This document shows, in pieces, positions 1 through 7,284 of a DNA stretch of 28,915 nt. The notes beneath the pieces are model-generated. The model did not search any database. It was not told the origin of the DNA and saw only the letters and a list, made by a program, of their open reading frames with translations. Each line of letters starts with the position of its first letter. Position 1 is the first letter of the stretch. The translations under genes and the position numbers were made by a program. The stretch is from JARICQ01 sp964527205 (GTDB lineage Bacteria > Bacillota > Clostridia > Tissierellales > Tissierellaceae), in assembly GCA_964527205.1 (NCBI GenBank), contig CAZGQG010000024.1, positions 1-28,915 of the forward strand. The letters are read 5' to 3'.

Positions 1-700
1 CTACTGCATCTGGATCTCTTCCTTCTCTTTCTCTAAATTCCATAGCTAATTCATAACCTAGAGTTTCTACTCCTGCTATTCCAAATGGAGTATATAGGGA
101 AGCATTAAAGTATCCTGTTTCCTCTAACATTACAAGGAATGTATAGAAAAGCTCTGGTCCAACTGTAAGTTGTACAACTTCAGCACCGTAAGCTTCACAT
201 TTTCTAGCTTTTTCTATGATTTCTGGTTGTCCTTTTCCTTCTGAGTCATAGCACTCTTGAACGATTATACAATCTAAGCCCTGCATAGCTGCTTGAGATG
301 CAACTGCTGCTCCATAGTTTCCTGATGTAGCTGCTATAACACCCTTGTAGCCTAATCTCTTTGCATGGTAGCATGCTGTAGCTGCACGTCTTGCCTTAAA
401 GGATCCTGAAGGGTTGCTTGCTTCGTCTTTTAAGAAGATTCTTGCTCCCTTTCCTTCTGGTGCATATTTTCTTGCAAGTTCTGTAATGTTTTTTAATTCT
501 AATAATGGTGTGTTACCTACTCCTGTAGCACCTTGAATTTCTATGATTTCTTCTAGAGAATAACCTGTTTCTTTCATCATTCTTTCGTAATCAAATTTTA
601 AGTTACCTGTTTCAAAATCATCATAGTCAATCCCTACTGCTTTTTTCATTATTTCTGGCCTTCTAGCCATTACCGCTTCATAACTCATATCTTTACTCAT
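1..700 (-). CDS. ortB: 2-amino-4-oxopentanoate thiolase, beta (PLP) subunit OrtB, 3' end cut by window
   Basis: PLP-binding subunit of the thiolase that uses CoA to cleave 2-amino-4-oxopentanoate into acetyl-CoA and alanine, the last step of oxidative ornithine degradation. About 233 codons are visible and the C-terminal part lies beyond position 1. The protein has the threonine-synthase-like PLP fold: the ASNPSGSFKARRAA segment holds the probable Schiff-base lysine near residue 102, and a TSGNYGAA loop near 126-133 would bind the cofactor phosphate. The start ATG at 700-698 overlaps the ortA stop by one base (TAATG), with AGGAAAGGAG upstream, so the two subunits are translationally coupled. 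Identity rests on the fold plus the ord-ortA-ortB order, which is the known clostridial arrangement. Read alone it could be taken for a threonine synthase. Confidence 0.9.
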   Translation of the reverse strand, partial: MSKDMSYEAVMARRPEIMKKAVGIDYDDFETGNLKFDYERMMKETGYSLEEIIEIQGATGVGNTPLLELKNITELARKYAPEGKGARIFLKDEASNPSGSFKARRAATACYHAKRLGYKGVIAATSGNYGAAVASQAAMQGLDCIIVQECYDSEGKGQPEIIEKARKCEAYGAEVVQLTVGPELFYTFLVMLEETGYFNASLYTPFGIAGVETLGYELAMEFREREGRDPDAV

Positions 701-1005
701 TATTTATTCTCCTTTCCTAAGATCTCTCTTGCTTGACGTCCAATGTATAGTAGCTCTGGTACGCCTTTACCAAAATCATGCTCCCAGTAAGGATCTACTT
801 CTAATAATTCTCCCTCAACTGTTCTTCCAATGTAAGTTTCAACCTTTACCTTGTCTCCAATATTTGCTTCTTCGTCTATTAGGAAACCTTTAACCCAAAG
901 TTCTAATGGTACTTGTTGTGTGTCTTCTGGTATGTTTGTAGCTCTTTCTCCTACCTCTAATACAACATCATAAATTCTTACCCAATCTCCACGCTTTGCA
1001 TCCAT
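700..1005 (-). CDS. ortA: 2-amino-4-oxopentanoate thiolase, alpha subunit OrtA
   Basis: Small subunit (101 aa) of the OrtAB thiolase, which converts 2-amino-4-oxopentanoate plus CoA into acetyl-CoA and alanine. The length is normal for OrtA. The protein is acidic with no membrane segment. It begins MDAKRGDWVRIYDVVLEVGERA and carries a conserved-looking WVKGFL...GDKVKVETYIGRTVEG core and a tail PELLYIGRQAREIL. It has an AGGATGGG ribosome site 7-12 bases before the ATG. Its stop overlaps the ortB start, and ord lies 61 bases upstream across a small hairpin. The family has no obvious catalytic motif of its own, so the call depends on both the sequence and the operon position. Confidence 0.9.
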   Translation of the reverse strand: MDAKRGDWVRIYDVVLEVGERATNIPEDTQQVPLELWVKGFLIDEEANIGDKVKVETYIGRTVEGELLEVDPYWEHDFGKGVPELLYIGRQAREILGKENK

Positions 1006-1035
1006 TTATACCCATCCTTTCATTTAATAAATACA

Positions 1036-1057
1036 GTGAAGAGCCTAAACTCTTCAC
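1036..1057 (-). other. Hairpin between ord and ortA
   Basis: A perfect 8-bp inverted repeat (GTGAAGAG / CTCTTCAC, 6-base loop) lies in the 61-base gap between ord and ortA. On the minus (sense) strand it is followed by TGTATTTATT, a poor U-tract. The good T-run lies on the other side and would act only on plus-strand transcription. Inference: it may stabilise or process the ord-ort message, or set subunit ratios, rather than terminate it. Confidence 0.5.
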
Positions 1058-1066
1058 TTTTTTATT

Positions 1067-2119
1067 TTAGTCTTCTTCTATAAGATCTCTCATGTCTCCC
1101 ATAATTGCTCTAGGGATTGGAAGATCGATCATAGTCTTTAATCCTGGTCTTGCATTTATTATATTTGGTATCATATTAACCGTCATTGCTATTGTTCCAA
1201 TTCCACCAGGTACTTCTGGAGTAATTGCCATATTTATATCTGGATTACCCTTAATAGTAATATAGTCTCCTGTAGATCCACCTTCAAGTTGTGGTTCTAC
1301 CTGTTGTGGATGAACCATTTCTATCTTAAGTTCTCCATCAACATAACCGTAACCCTTCATGTTACATCCTGCTACGTCTCCTTCTTGTACTTCTGCATGA
1401 GGAGCTTTTCTATATACTGAGGATACTATAGGAGCTCTAGTAAGCTCTACTTCGTCACTTAATTCCCATCCAAGTCCATCTGCTATCATTTGAATTGATT
1501 CTGGGAATCCAACATGACCATCTAAGGTATCTTCTTCTACTCTTTTATTGAATTCATCAACACTTATTCCTACACCCTGTCCATGCATTACTGCTGGTCC
1601 AAATGGTGAAAGGTTGTTTACTCTTTCTGCTCTAATGCTGTCAACATCTATGGATGCACCTGTAAGAGTTAATACTAATAAGTCCATTATAAGTCCTGGA
1701 TTTATTCCAGTACCTAGTACAGTAACACCATTTTCCTTAGCTAATCTGTCTATTTCCTTTGCTAATTCAGGTTCTTGAGCCTTAGGATATGCCATTTCTT
1801 CTGCTGTAGAAACAACATTAAGTTTTCTTTCAACACAGTATTTGATTTTTTCAAAGTTGTCCTTTGTGAAAGAATCCGTAGCTAGAACAACTATATCAGC
1901 TGCTCCTTCTTTGATTACATCTTCATAGGATCCAGCAATAAGATCTTCTCTGTCTCCTCTTTCCATATCTAAGAATTCATACATACTCTTGCCTATCTTT
2001 GGCCCTCTTACTATGGCTCCTACTACGTCTACTCCCTTTTTGTTAAGAAGCATTTCTGTAATTCCTGCTCCCATTGATCCTAATCCCCAAACTATTACCT
2101 TTACATTCTCTTTTCTCAT
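1067..2119 (-). CDS. ord: 2,4-diaminopentanoate dehydrogenase
   Basis: NAD(P)-dependent dehydrogenase of oxidative ornithine degradation. It oxidatively deaminates 2,4-diaminopentanoate (made from ornithine via D-ornithine) to 2-amino-4-oxopentanoate, the substrate of OrtAB. The 350-aa length fits the family. A Rossmann dinucleotide-binding motif GLGSMG lies at residues 12-17 after a hydrophobic beta strand (VKVIVW). Other recognisable segments are GTGINPGLIMDLL, near residue 136, and a glycine/proline-rich C-terminus (EVPGGIGTIAMTVNMIPN). It is cytosolic. The start is the ATG at 2119 with GGAGGTG upstream. It is the first gene of an operon continuing into ortA and ortB, preceded by both a sigma-54-type and a sigma-A-type promoter and by the gene of a sigma-54 activator. 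Confidence 0.93.
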   Translation of the reverse strand: MRKENVKVIVWGLGSMGAGITEMLLNKKGVDVVGAIVRGPKIGKSMYEFLDMERGDREDLIAGSYEDVIKEGAADIVVLATDSFTKDNFEKIKYCVERKLNVVSTAEEMAYPKAQEPELAKEIDRLAKENGVTVLGTGINPGLIMDLLVLTLTGASIDVDSIRAERVNNLSPFGPAVMHGQGVGISVDEFNKRVEEDTLDGHVGFPESIQMIADGLGWELSDEVELTRAPIVSSVYRKAPHAEVQEGDVAGCNMKGYGYVDGELKIEMVHPQQVEPQLEGGSTGDYITIKGNPDINMAITPEVPGGIGTIAMTVNMIPNIINARPGLKTMIDLPIPRAIMGDMRDLIEED

Positions 2120-2162
2120 TTGAGCACCTCCATTTTTTATAAATACTTATACTCTATATACA

Positions 2163-2178
2163 TGCAATAAGCATGCCA
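2163..2178 (-). promoter_or_regulatory. Sigma-54 (-24/-12) promoter of ord-ortA-ortB
   Basis: Read on the minus strand, TGGCATGCTTATTGCA matches the sigma-54 consensus TGGCACGNNNNTTGCW at every defined position but one. The invariant GG and GC are exactly 12 bases apart. The -12 element lies about 45 bases before the ord ATG, leaving a leader of roughly 33 bases. A sigma-54 activator is encoded next door, which strongly supports the call. Confidence 0.85.
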
Positions 2179-2201
2179 TACTTTATGTCCCTTACTACTA
2201 T

Positions 2202-2231
2202 ATTATAGGCCTTTTTGCCCAATAATGTCAA
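2202..2231 (-). promoter_or_regulatory. Consensus sigma-A promoter upstream of ord
   Basis: On the minus strand a perfect TTGACA (2231-2226) is followed after 18 bases by a perfect TATAAT (2207-2202). It would start transcription near 2195, upstream of the sigma-54 element, so the ord operon may have two promoters. Whether both are used in the cell is not known from sequence. Confidence 0.65.
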
Positions 2232-2270
2232 TAATTTCTAGTGTTTTTCTTGTAATTCACTTATTTTGAC

Positions 2271-2304
2271 AGTTTTTTTGCCCCCTGTGCAAGTTTTTTT
2301 GCAC
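2271..2304 (-). promoter_or_regulatory. Probable upstream activator site for the sigma-54 activator
   Basis: An inverted repeat GTGCAA-N6-TTGCAC occupies 2287-2304, and its last base is the end of the activator gene. An 11-base direct repeat AGTTTTTTTGC occurs at 2271-2281 and 2292-2302, spaced 21 bp (two helical turns). The site lies about 145 bp upstream of the predicted sigma-54 start, the usual position for enhancer-binding proteins. It is not a terminator, because no T-run follows on the minus strand. Binding by the neighbouring regulator is inferred. Confidence 0.55.
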
Positions 2305-3722
2305 TACAGCTTATATTTCTTTAATTTGTATTGTAGGGTCTGTCTTTTAATCCCTAATTCCTCTGCAGTCTTTGTTATATTTCCCATATTCTTTTCAAGA
2401 CTGCTTGCTATTATATCCTTTTCAATATCATCTATGATTTCTGGCAAGCTCTTATCCTCCATTTTTTTTATATCTATAATAGAAGACTTAAAGGCCCTGT
2501 CTTCCACAAGGTGAAAGGATGATAAAAAATCATCTTCATCTAAGTACTCCTTACCATCAGCTACAATATTCATAGCCCCTTCTATCACATTGGAAAGCTC
2601 TCTAACATTGCCTGGCCAATCGTGTTTGAAGAATAAATCCTTAGCTCCTTCAGAGAGGCCCTGGATGTTTTTATCCAAGATAGAATTATACTTATCTATA
2701 AAATGCTCGCACAATACATATATATCCCTTTTTCTTTCTTTTAAACTAGGTATTGGTATATAGATTACATTCAATCTGTAGAAGAGGTCCTTTCTAATGC
2801 TGCCATTTTCCAGGCTTTTGTAGGCTTCTTCATTTGTGGTTGCTAGGATTCTCACATCTACAGCTATATCCTTAGTACCTCCTACCCTTCTAATATAGCC
2901 CTCCTGTAGGACCCTAAGTAATTTTGCTTGAAGGGATAGGGACATGGAGTTGATCTCATCTAACATAAGGGTTCCACCGCTTGCCTGTTCAAATATACCC
3001 TGCCTTTCCGTGGCTCCAGTAAAGCCTCCTTTTTCCGTTCCAAAGAGGATTCCCTCTAAAAGCGACTCAGGTATGGCTGCACAGTTTTGGGCTATAAAGG
3101 GCTGATTTCTTCTTATTCCATCATAGTGGATACTCTGAGCAAATAACTCTTTTCCAGTTCCTGTATCCCCATATATTAGAACAGAGGATGATGATTTACT
3201 TGCTTTTTTAGCAATTTCCTTGGCCCTAAGAAGCTTTTCATCCCTGCCTATTATATCTTCAAAACCGTATCTTCTTATCTTACTCTTGTATCCACCCTTA
3301 CCAGCCTTGCTAGTCTTTAACTCACCCTGCAGGTCCAGCATCCTATGGGATAATTTCCTAAGCTGGGTAATATTATTGGCTATTTCAAGGGCTCCAACTA
3401 TGACCTCATCTTCATATAGGCCTATGGTTGAGTTAATAGAAGTTATCTCTTCTCCCTTAAAGTTAAAGTAGGTTTGGGTCCTGTTTAGGATAGGCTTTCC
3501 TGTCTTTAAAACCTTGATAAGGGTAGAGCTATCCTTGTCAAGGCTGGGAAAATTAGAAAGCATTTCCTTTTCCAGGACTTCCTTCCTCTCTAGGCCTTCT
3601 ATTTGAGCCATAGTTTCATTATAGACCACTGTCTTTTTTTCTGTATTGATTACATGTATGCCTATGTCTCCATAATGCAAAATATTTTGCACCAGAAGTT
3701 TGTCTATATTTTTTATTTTCAT
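2304..3722 (-). CDS. PAS-domain sigma-54-dependent activator, probable regulator of ord-ort
   Basis: Bacterial enhancer-binding protein (472 aa) that would remodel sigma-54 RNA polymerase using ATP. Domains in order: an N-terminal PAS-like sensor, roughly residues 10-125 (IHVINTEKKTVVYN...GLYEDEVIVGALEIANNIT); a linker; a central AAA+ domain, about 155-385, with Walker A GDTGTGKE at 185-192 and Walker B TLMLDE at 251-256; and a Fis-type helix-turn-helix at about 445-472 (NITKTAEELGIKRQTLQYKL). The sigma-54-contacting loop reads GGFTGA (232-237) instead of the usual GAFTGA. The architecture resembles RocR-type activators of arginine/ornithine catabolism. It has no receiver domain, so a ligand sensed by the PAS domain is more likely than phosphorylation. 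It starts 10 bases after pgeF with AAGGATG as ribosome site, and faces the ord operon promoter. The target is inferred from position. Confidence 0.9.
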   Translation of the reverse strand: MKIKNIDKLLVQNILHYGDIGIHVINTEKKTVVYNETMAQIEGLERKEVLEKEMLSNFPSLDKDSSTLIKVLKTGKPILNRTQTYFNFKGEEITSINSTIGLYEDEVIVGALEIANNITQLRKLSHRMLDLQGELKTSKAGKGGYKSKIRRYGFEDIIGRDEKLLRAKEIAKKASKSSSSVLIYGDTGTGKELFAQSIHYDGIRRNQPFIAQNCAAIPESLLEGILFGTEKGGFTGATERQGIFEQASGGTLMLDEINSMSLSLQAKLLRVLQEGYIRRVGGTKDIAVDVRILATTNEEAYKSLENGSIRKDLFYRLNVIYIPIPSLKERKRDIYVLCEHFIDKYNSILDKNIQGLSEGAKDLFFKHDWPGNVRELSNVIEGAMNIVADGKEYLDEDDFLSSFHLVEDRAFKSSIIDIKKMEDKSLPEIIDDIEKDIIASSLEKNMGNITKTAEELGIKRQTLQYKLKKYKL

Positions 3723-3732
3723 CTTATCATCC

Positions 3733-4461
3733 TTAATTTTTCAAGATAATTGCAGCTAACATCCTATTACTTGTTTTTTCTAGCCTATAGGAATATAGAA
3801 TGTCTAGATTGGATGCAGTACAAAACTCAGTTGAAATAATATTTTCTTCTCTTATACCCCCCTGGATTAAATTGGACTTATTGGTCTTCCAAAGATCAAG
3901 GTAGGTCTTCTTATTCTTTAATAGAATTAAATCATCAGCATCCTTGTGTTTAGACCTGAATAATCCTTCCACATCAGGGCCAATTTCATAATGAGCTTGG
4001 CCTATGGAAGGTCCTATAACTGCTACTATATCCTTGGCTTCTGAACCGTATTCTTTCTTAAAGACACCTATCATAGCTCCAGCTATATTATCAAGACTGC
4101 CCTTCCAACCTGCATGGGCAAGGCCTATGACCTTTTTTTCCGGATCATAAAAATATAGGGGAACACAGTCTGCATGATAGGTGACCAGGGCTATTCCAGG
4201 CTTATTTGTTATGAGACCATCTAGTTTTTCCTTCTTTATATCCTTAGAGTCCTGGTCTTTTATAATTCCAATATCCCTGCCATGGACCTGGGAGGCCATA
4301 TAGATGGACTCCTCTTCTAAATCTAAGACTTCAGCTAGGTCTCCTATTAGATCTTCCTGATTCCAGCCTATTCTAGTTGAAAAGAGATGGTCTAATTCTC
4401 TGTATCTATTTAATTCTTCTACTTGTAAATATAAGTGATCTTTCTTATTTTTTCTTAGCAT
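3733..4461 (-). CDS. pgeF: Peptidoglycan editing factor PgeF (YlmD/YfiH, laccase-domain protein)
   Basis: Member of the YfiH/YlmD 'polyphenol oxidase' family (242 aa). In this family PgeF keeps wrongly built precursors (such as UDP-MurNAc-L-Ser) out of peptidoglycan, and related proteins show purine nucleoside phosphorolysis or deamination activity. The metal/active-site residues are visible: VHG with His60, ADCVPL with Cys99, and GLAHAGWKG with His116. GPSIG and a C-terminal FCTASNLDILYSYR segment also fit. It is cytosolic. It starts at an ATG with AGGAGA upstream, 17 bases after nrdR, and is followed 10 bases later by the sigma-54 activator, so the three genes are probably co-transcribed. 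The usual ftsZ-side neighbourhood fits a cell-wall role. Confidence 0.88.
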   Translation of the reverse strand: MLRKNKKDHLYLQVEELNRYRELDHLFSTRIGWNQEDLIGDLAEVLDLEEESIYMASQVHGRDIGIIKDQDSKDIKKEKLDGLITNKPGIALVTYHADCVPLYFYDPEKKVIGLAHAGWKGSLDNIAGAMIGVFKKEYGSEAKDIVAVIGPSIGQAHYEIGPDVEGLFRSKHKDADDLILLKNKKTYLDLWKTNKSNLIQGGIREENIISTEFCTASNLDILYSYRLEKTSNRMLAAIILKN

Positions 4462-4477
4462 AGTTCTTCTCCTAATC

Positions 4478-4930
4478 TTATTCTTCTAATATTTTCTTTA
4501 ATTCTTCCATAAAGGTATTAAGGTCCTTAAACTGCCTATAGACTGATGCAAACCTAACATAGGCTACCTCGTCTAGGTTTTTAAGCTTTTTCATTACTAA
4601 CTCTCCCAGGTAGTCAGATGTAACTTCCTTGTCTAGGGAGTTGGATAGGATCGTTTCTATTTCATCCACTGCCTTTTCTATGCTCTCTATGGAAACCGGT
4701 CTTTTTTCACAGGACTTTATTATTCCATTTATAATCTTGTTCCTATCATAGGCCTCCCTGTTTCCATCCTTTTTTACTACTATTATAGGGATTTGCTCTA
4801 CCTTTTCATAGGTTGTAAATCTCTTTTCACATTTGTTGCATTCTCTTCTTCTTCTAATTGCCTGTCCTTCATCTGTAGGTCTAGAATCAACTACCTTTGA
4901 ATCGTAAAATGAACAGTATGGACATTTCAT
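4478..4930 (-). CDS. nrdR: Transcriptional repressor NrdR
   Basis: Repressor of ribonucleotide reductase genes that senses ATP/dATP. At 150 aa it has the normal length. An N-terminal zinc ribbon holds four cysteines (Cys3, Cys6, Cys31, Cys34), with basic residues RRRRE between the pairs. An ATP-cone domain spans about residues 49-139 (VVKKDGNREAYDRNKI...YVRFASVYRQFKDL). The start ATG has AAGGTGA upstream. It begins a new transcription unit after the ftsZ terminator, from a TTATCA-N17-TATAAT promoter. No nrd genes are present in the window, so its targets lie elsewhere. Confidence 0.95.
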   Translation of the reverse strand: MKCPYCSFYDSKVVDSRPTDEGQAIRRRRECNKCEKRFTTYEKVEQIPIIVVKKDGNREAYDRNKIINGIIKSCEKRPVSIESIEKAVDEIETILSNSLDKEVTSDYLGELVMKKLKNLDEVAYVRFASVYRQFKDLNTFMEELKKILEE

Positions 4931-4962
4931 CTTGTCACCTTCTTTATATAGTTTTTATGTAA

Positions 4963-4991
4963 ATTATAGCATATTATCCTCAATATGATAA
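4963..4991 (-). promoter_or_regulatory. Sigma-A promoter of nrdR-pgeF-activator unit
   Basis: On the minus strand TTATCA (4991-4986) is followed after 17 bases by a perfect TATAAT (4968-4963). It lies between the ftsZ terminator and nrdR, about 33 bases before the nrdR ATG. Confidence 0.6.
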
Positions 4992-5009
4992 TTTATATCA
5001 ATAAATTTT

Positions 5010-5040
5010 AAAAAAAGCGCATCTCTTTATAAGATACGCT
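5010..5040 (-). terminator. Intrinsic terminator after ftsZ
   Basis: Minus-strand hairpin AGCGTATCT / AGATGCGCT (9-bp stem with one wobble pair, 7-base loop, 5016-5040) runs directly into a run of T. It lies 16 bases past the ftsZ stop and closes the dcw transcription unit. Confidence 0.9.
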
Positions 5041-5056
5041 CTAGGATAAATCTTTT

Positions 5057-6145
5057 TTATTTGCTTTTTCTTCTTCTTAAAAATATTGGTATATCTAGTT
5101 CATCTTCTTCTGCAAGTAGGTCTTCCTCGGACCTAGTTCCATCTTCCTCTAGTTCTTCTTCTTTAGAAGTTTCTGGACTTTCTGCCACAGTCTTAATATC
5201 AAAACCAGTAGCTATTACAGTTATCTTGATTTCATCTTCTAGACTTTCATCTATTCCAGCACCAAATATAATATTGGCATTCTTGTCTACAGATGACCTA
5301 ATAAGGTCTGCTGCTTCATTAACTTCAAATATACCTAGGTCTGCTCCACCTGTAATATTTAAAAGTACGGATTGAGCTCCTTCTATAGATGTTTCAAGTA
5401 AAGGTGATCTTACAGCTTGTTTAGCCGCCTCTGTAGATCTATTGTCTCCAGATGCAGTACCTATACCCATGTGGGCTATACCTTGGTTACTCATTATAGT
5501 CTTAACATCTGCAAAGTCTAAGTTTATTAGGTTTGGAACAGCAATTAAATCTGATATACCCTGTATACCCTGCTTAAGTACTTCGTCTGCCATTTCAAAA
5601 GCTTCTACCATAGTTGTCTTTTTGTCAGCGATTTGAAGCAATCTGTCATTTGGAATAGTAACTAAAGTGTCTACAAATTCTTTTAGTTCCTTTACTCCTT
5701 CTTCTGCCTGTCTTAATCTCTTAGGTCCTTCAAATGTAAAAGGTTTAGTCACTACTCCAACAGTAAGAATCCCCAACTCCCTGGCTATCTCTGCTACTAT
5801 AGGTGCTGCTCCTGTACCGGTTCCTCCACCCATACCTGCAGTAATAAATACCATGTCTGCACCCTTTAGAGTTTCCATTATTTCATTTCTATTTTCATCT
5901 GCTGCCTTGGATCCAATCTCTGGATTTGCTCCTGCTCCAAGCCCACGAGTTAACTTTTCACCTAATTGTAGCTTTACTTCTGCTCTTGAAGAGTACAGGG
6001 CTTGTCTGTCTGTGTTCATAGCTATAAAGTCAATACCTCTAACACCTGAGTCAATCATCCTATTTACAGCGTTATTCCCTCCGCCACCTACTCCTATTAC
6101 TTTGATCTTAGCTAATTCATCAACATCAATATCAAAATCAAACAT
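5057..6145 (-). CDS. ftsZ: Cell division GTPase FtsZ
   Basis: Bacterial tubulin homologue that polymerises with GTP into the Z-ring at midcell and recruits the division machinery. At 362 aa it has a typical length. The N-terminal nucleotide fold shows VIGVGGGGNNAVNRM, and the tubulin signature GGGTGTG lies near residues 104-111. The T7-loop region (NLDFADVKTIM) supplies the GTPase-activating Asp residues. An acidic linker rich in Glu leads to the conserved C-terminal peptide DELDIPIFLRRRK, the docking site for partners such as SepF or FtsA. It is the last gene of the dcw block, with an AAGGGGG ribosome site before its ATG and a strong terminator behind it. No ftsA lies upstream, so membrane anchoring probably relies on a protein encoded elsewhere. 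Confidence 0.98.
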   Translation of the reverse strand: MFDFDIDVDELAKIKVIGVGGGGNNAVNRMIDSGVRGIDFIAMNTDRQALYSSRAEVKLQLGEKLTRGLGAGANPEIGSKAADENRNEIMETLKGADMVFITAGMGGGTGTGAAPIVAEIARELGILTVGVVTKPFTFEGPKRLRQAEEGVKELKEFVDTLVTIPNDRLLQIADKKTTMVEAFEMADEVLKQGIQGISDLIAVPNLINLDFADVKTIMSNQGIAHMGIGTASGDNRSTEAAKQAVRSPLLETSIEGAQSVLLNITGGADLGIFEVNEAADLIRSSVDKNANIIFGAGIDESLEDEIKITVIATGFDIKTVAESPETSKEEELEEDGTRSEEDLLAEEDELDIPIFLRRRKSK

Positions 6146-6189
6146 TTATTTTCCCCCTTGTCTTATATAGTATTTTACCTGTTAATCAA

Positions 6190-6546
6190 CTATTTTTCAA
6201 TGATTTTATTATCTTTCTTTTTTGTTAAGAGATTTCTCCTTATTTTAGCAAAGTTATCAAAAATCCTACCACCAAAGGTAAGTATTGCTGCGTAGTATAG
6301 GGGAACTCCTAATATATCTCCAAGATAAGCTAAGAATGCCGCTATTATTGCATTGCCAAAAAATCCTGAAACAAACATTCTGGCATCAAAGGTCTTTTCT
6401 AAATTTGCTCTTATTCCTCCAAATACAGAGTCCAAAGAGGCAAGTATAGCCACTGAAACATATAGTGAATAAGTTGCATTATAGGTAAAAGGTAAAATAA
6501 ATCCAATTACTGCTCCTAGTAATATTCCTATTAAGGCAAAAACCAA
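6190..6546 (-). CDS. sbp: Small basic protein Sbp (DUF1290 membrane protein)
   Basis: Small integral membrane protein (118 aa) of the Sbp/DUF1290 family, found just upstream of ftsZ in many Gram-positives. Its biochemical role is not established. Hydrophobic segments cover roughly residues 2-20, 27-43 and 62-92, and the C-terminus is basic (RRNLLTKKKDNK). The signature-like ASLDSVFGGIRANLE segment is clear. The start codon is TTG at 6546, with GGGAGGGAG upstream and only one base after the stop of the preceding DUF881 gene, so coupling is likely. It follows two DUF881 genes, which suggests a shared membrane-associated function near the septum (inference). Confidence 0.88.
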   Translation of the reverse strand: MVFALIGILLGAVIGFILPFTYNATYSLYVSVAILASLDSVFGGIRANLEKTFDARMFVSGFFGNAIIAAFLAYLGDILGVPLYYAAILTFGGRIFDNFAKIRRNLLTKKKDNKIIEK

Positions 6547-6547
6547 A

Positions 6548-7273
6548 CTAATCTCCCTCCCCTACTGGCTTGGCATATTTAAAATCAAGGGAACCATCAT
6601 AGGCTGGTATAATAACCCTATCCTTAACTTCTATGTCAAAACCTTTATTGTAAACATTTTTTAATATATCACCATTGGTTCCAGATGCAGTTACTGCTGC
6701 TGTTAAAAGCTTGCTATCCCCTATTGCCTTTATTACAAAGGGAGTTCCAGAGCTCTTATCGTTGATTCTTATAATAGGGCCTCCACACTTTATTTCTGAT
6801 GTGGACATTACCCTTTCTCCATTGATACTTATGGCTTCAGCTCCTGCTATTCTAAGATCATTTAAGATATTTAATATATCTACATCGTGTATTAAATCCC
6901 TATTAACATCAAACCACCAATCTCTTTTTTCCTGGTTGTCATACATGGATATTTCTATCCCTGGTCCTTCTAGTTCTGTGGCTCCAGAGTAGGTTTTATT
7001 TTTTTCTAAATCTAAATTTAAGACATCTATTATATTGTCATCTCCCTTGGATATGCTTTCCATGACAATAAGTTCTTCCTGCTTTTGCCTTTCTATCTTT
7101 TCTAGTTCTAATAACTCTTTTTTTATACTCTCTATTTCATTTTTAGTCATTTGCAAAGATTTTATTGTTACAGGCCTGTGGGTTTCTAAGTCCATATTTA
7201 TCTGCATTGCAATAAATATGCCTAGGCCAACACTAAATAAGCTTATGATAATTTTAGGGCTAATTTTCTTCAT
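6548..7273 (-). CDS. DUF881 family protein (second copy)
   Basis: Membrane-anchored DUF881 protein (241 aa) of unknown biochemical function, typical of dcw clusters in clostridia and actinobacteria. One N-terminal transmembrane segment covers about residues 7-24, followed by a coiled-coil stretch (about 35-72, rich in Glu/Lys/Leu). The DUF881 domain then contains ELEGPGIEISMYD, DILNILNDLRIAGAEAISINGERV and a SGTPFVIKAIGDSKLL segment. The bulk would lie outside the membrane. It starts 11 bases after the first DUF881 gene and is probably a tandem duplicate of it: the two share layout and motifs but have diverged widely. Confidence 0.85.
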   Translation of the reverse strand: MKKISPKIIISLFSVGLGIFIAMQINMDLETHRPVTIKSLQMTKNEIESIKKELLELEKIERQKQEELIVMESISKGDDNIIDVLNLDLEKNKTYSGATELEGPGIEISMYDNQEKRDWWFDVNRDLIHDVDILNILNDLRIAGAEAISINGERVMSTSEIKCGGPIIRINDKSSGTPFVIKAIGDSKLLTAAVTASGTNGDILKNVYNKGFDIEVKDRVIIPAYDGSLDFKYAKPVGEGD

Positions 7274-7284
7274 CTCTTACCCCC

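Noticed and set aside
1..700. Threonine synthase
   Set aside because: The PLP fold is shared, but coupling to ortA and the ord-ortA-ortB order identify the thiolase beta subunit.
1036..1057. Terminator splitting ord from ortA
   Set aside because: The hairpin lacks a good T-run on the sense strand, and ord, ortA and ortB form one pathway, so read-through is expected.
2287..2304. Terminator of the sigma-54 activator gene
   Set aside because: The inverted repeat has only A and G runs after it on the minus strand, no T-tract, and its position fits an activator site better.
4942..4951. NrdR box in the nrdR leader
   Set aside because: A single degenerate match (CTATATAAAG) in AT-rich DNA is weak; functional NrdR sites normally come as two phased boxes.
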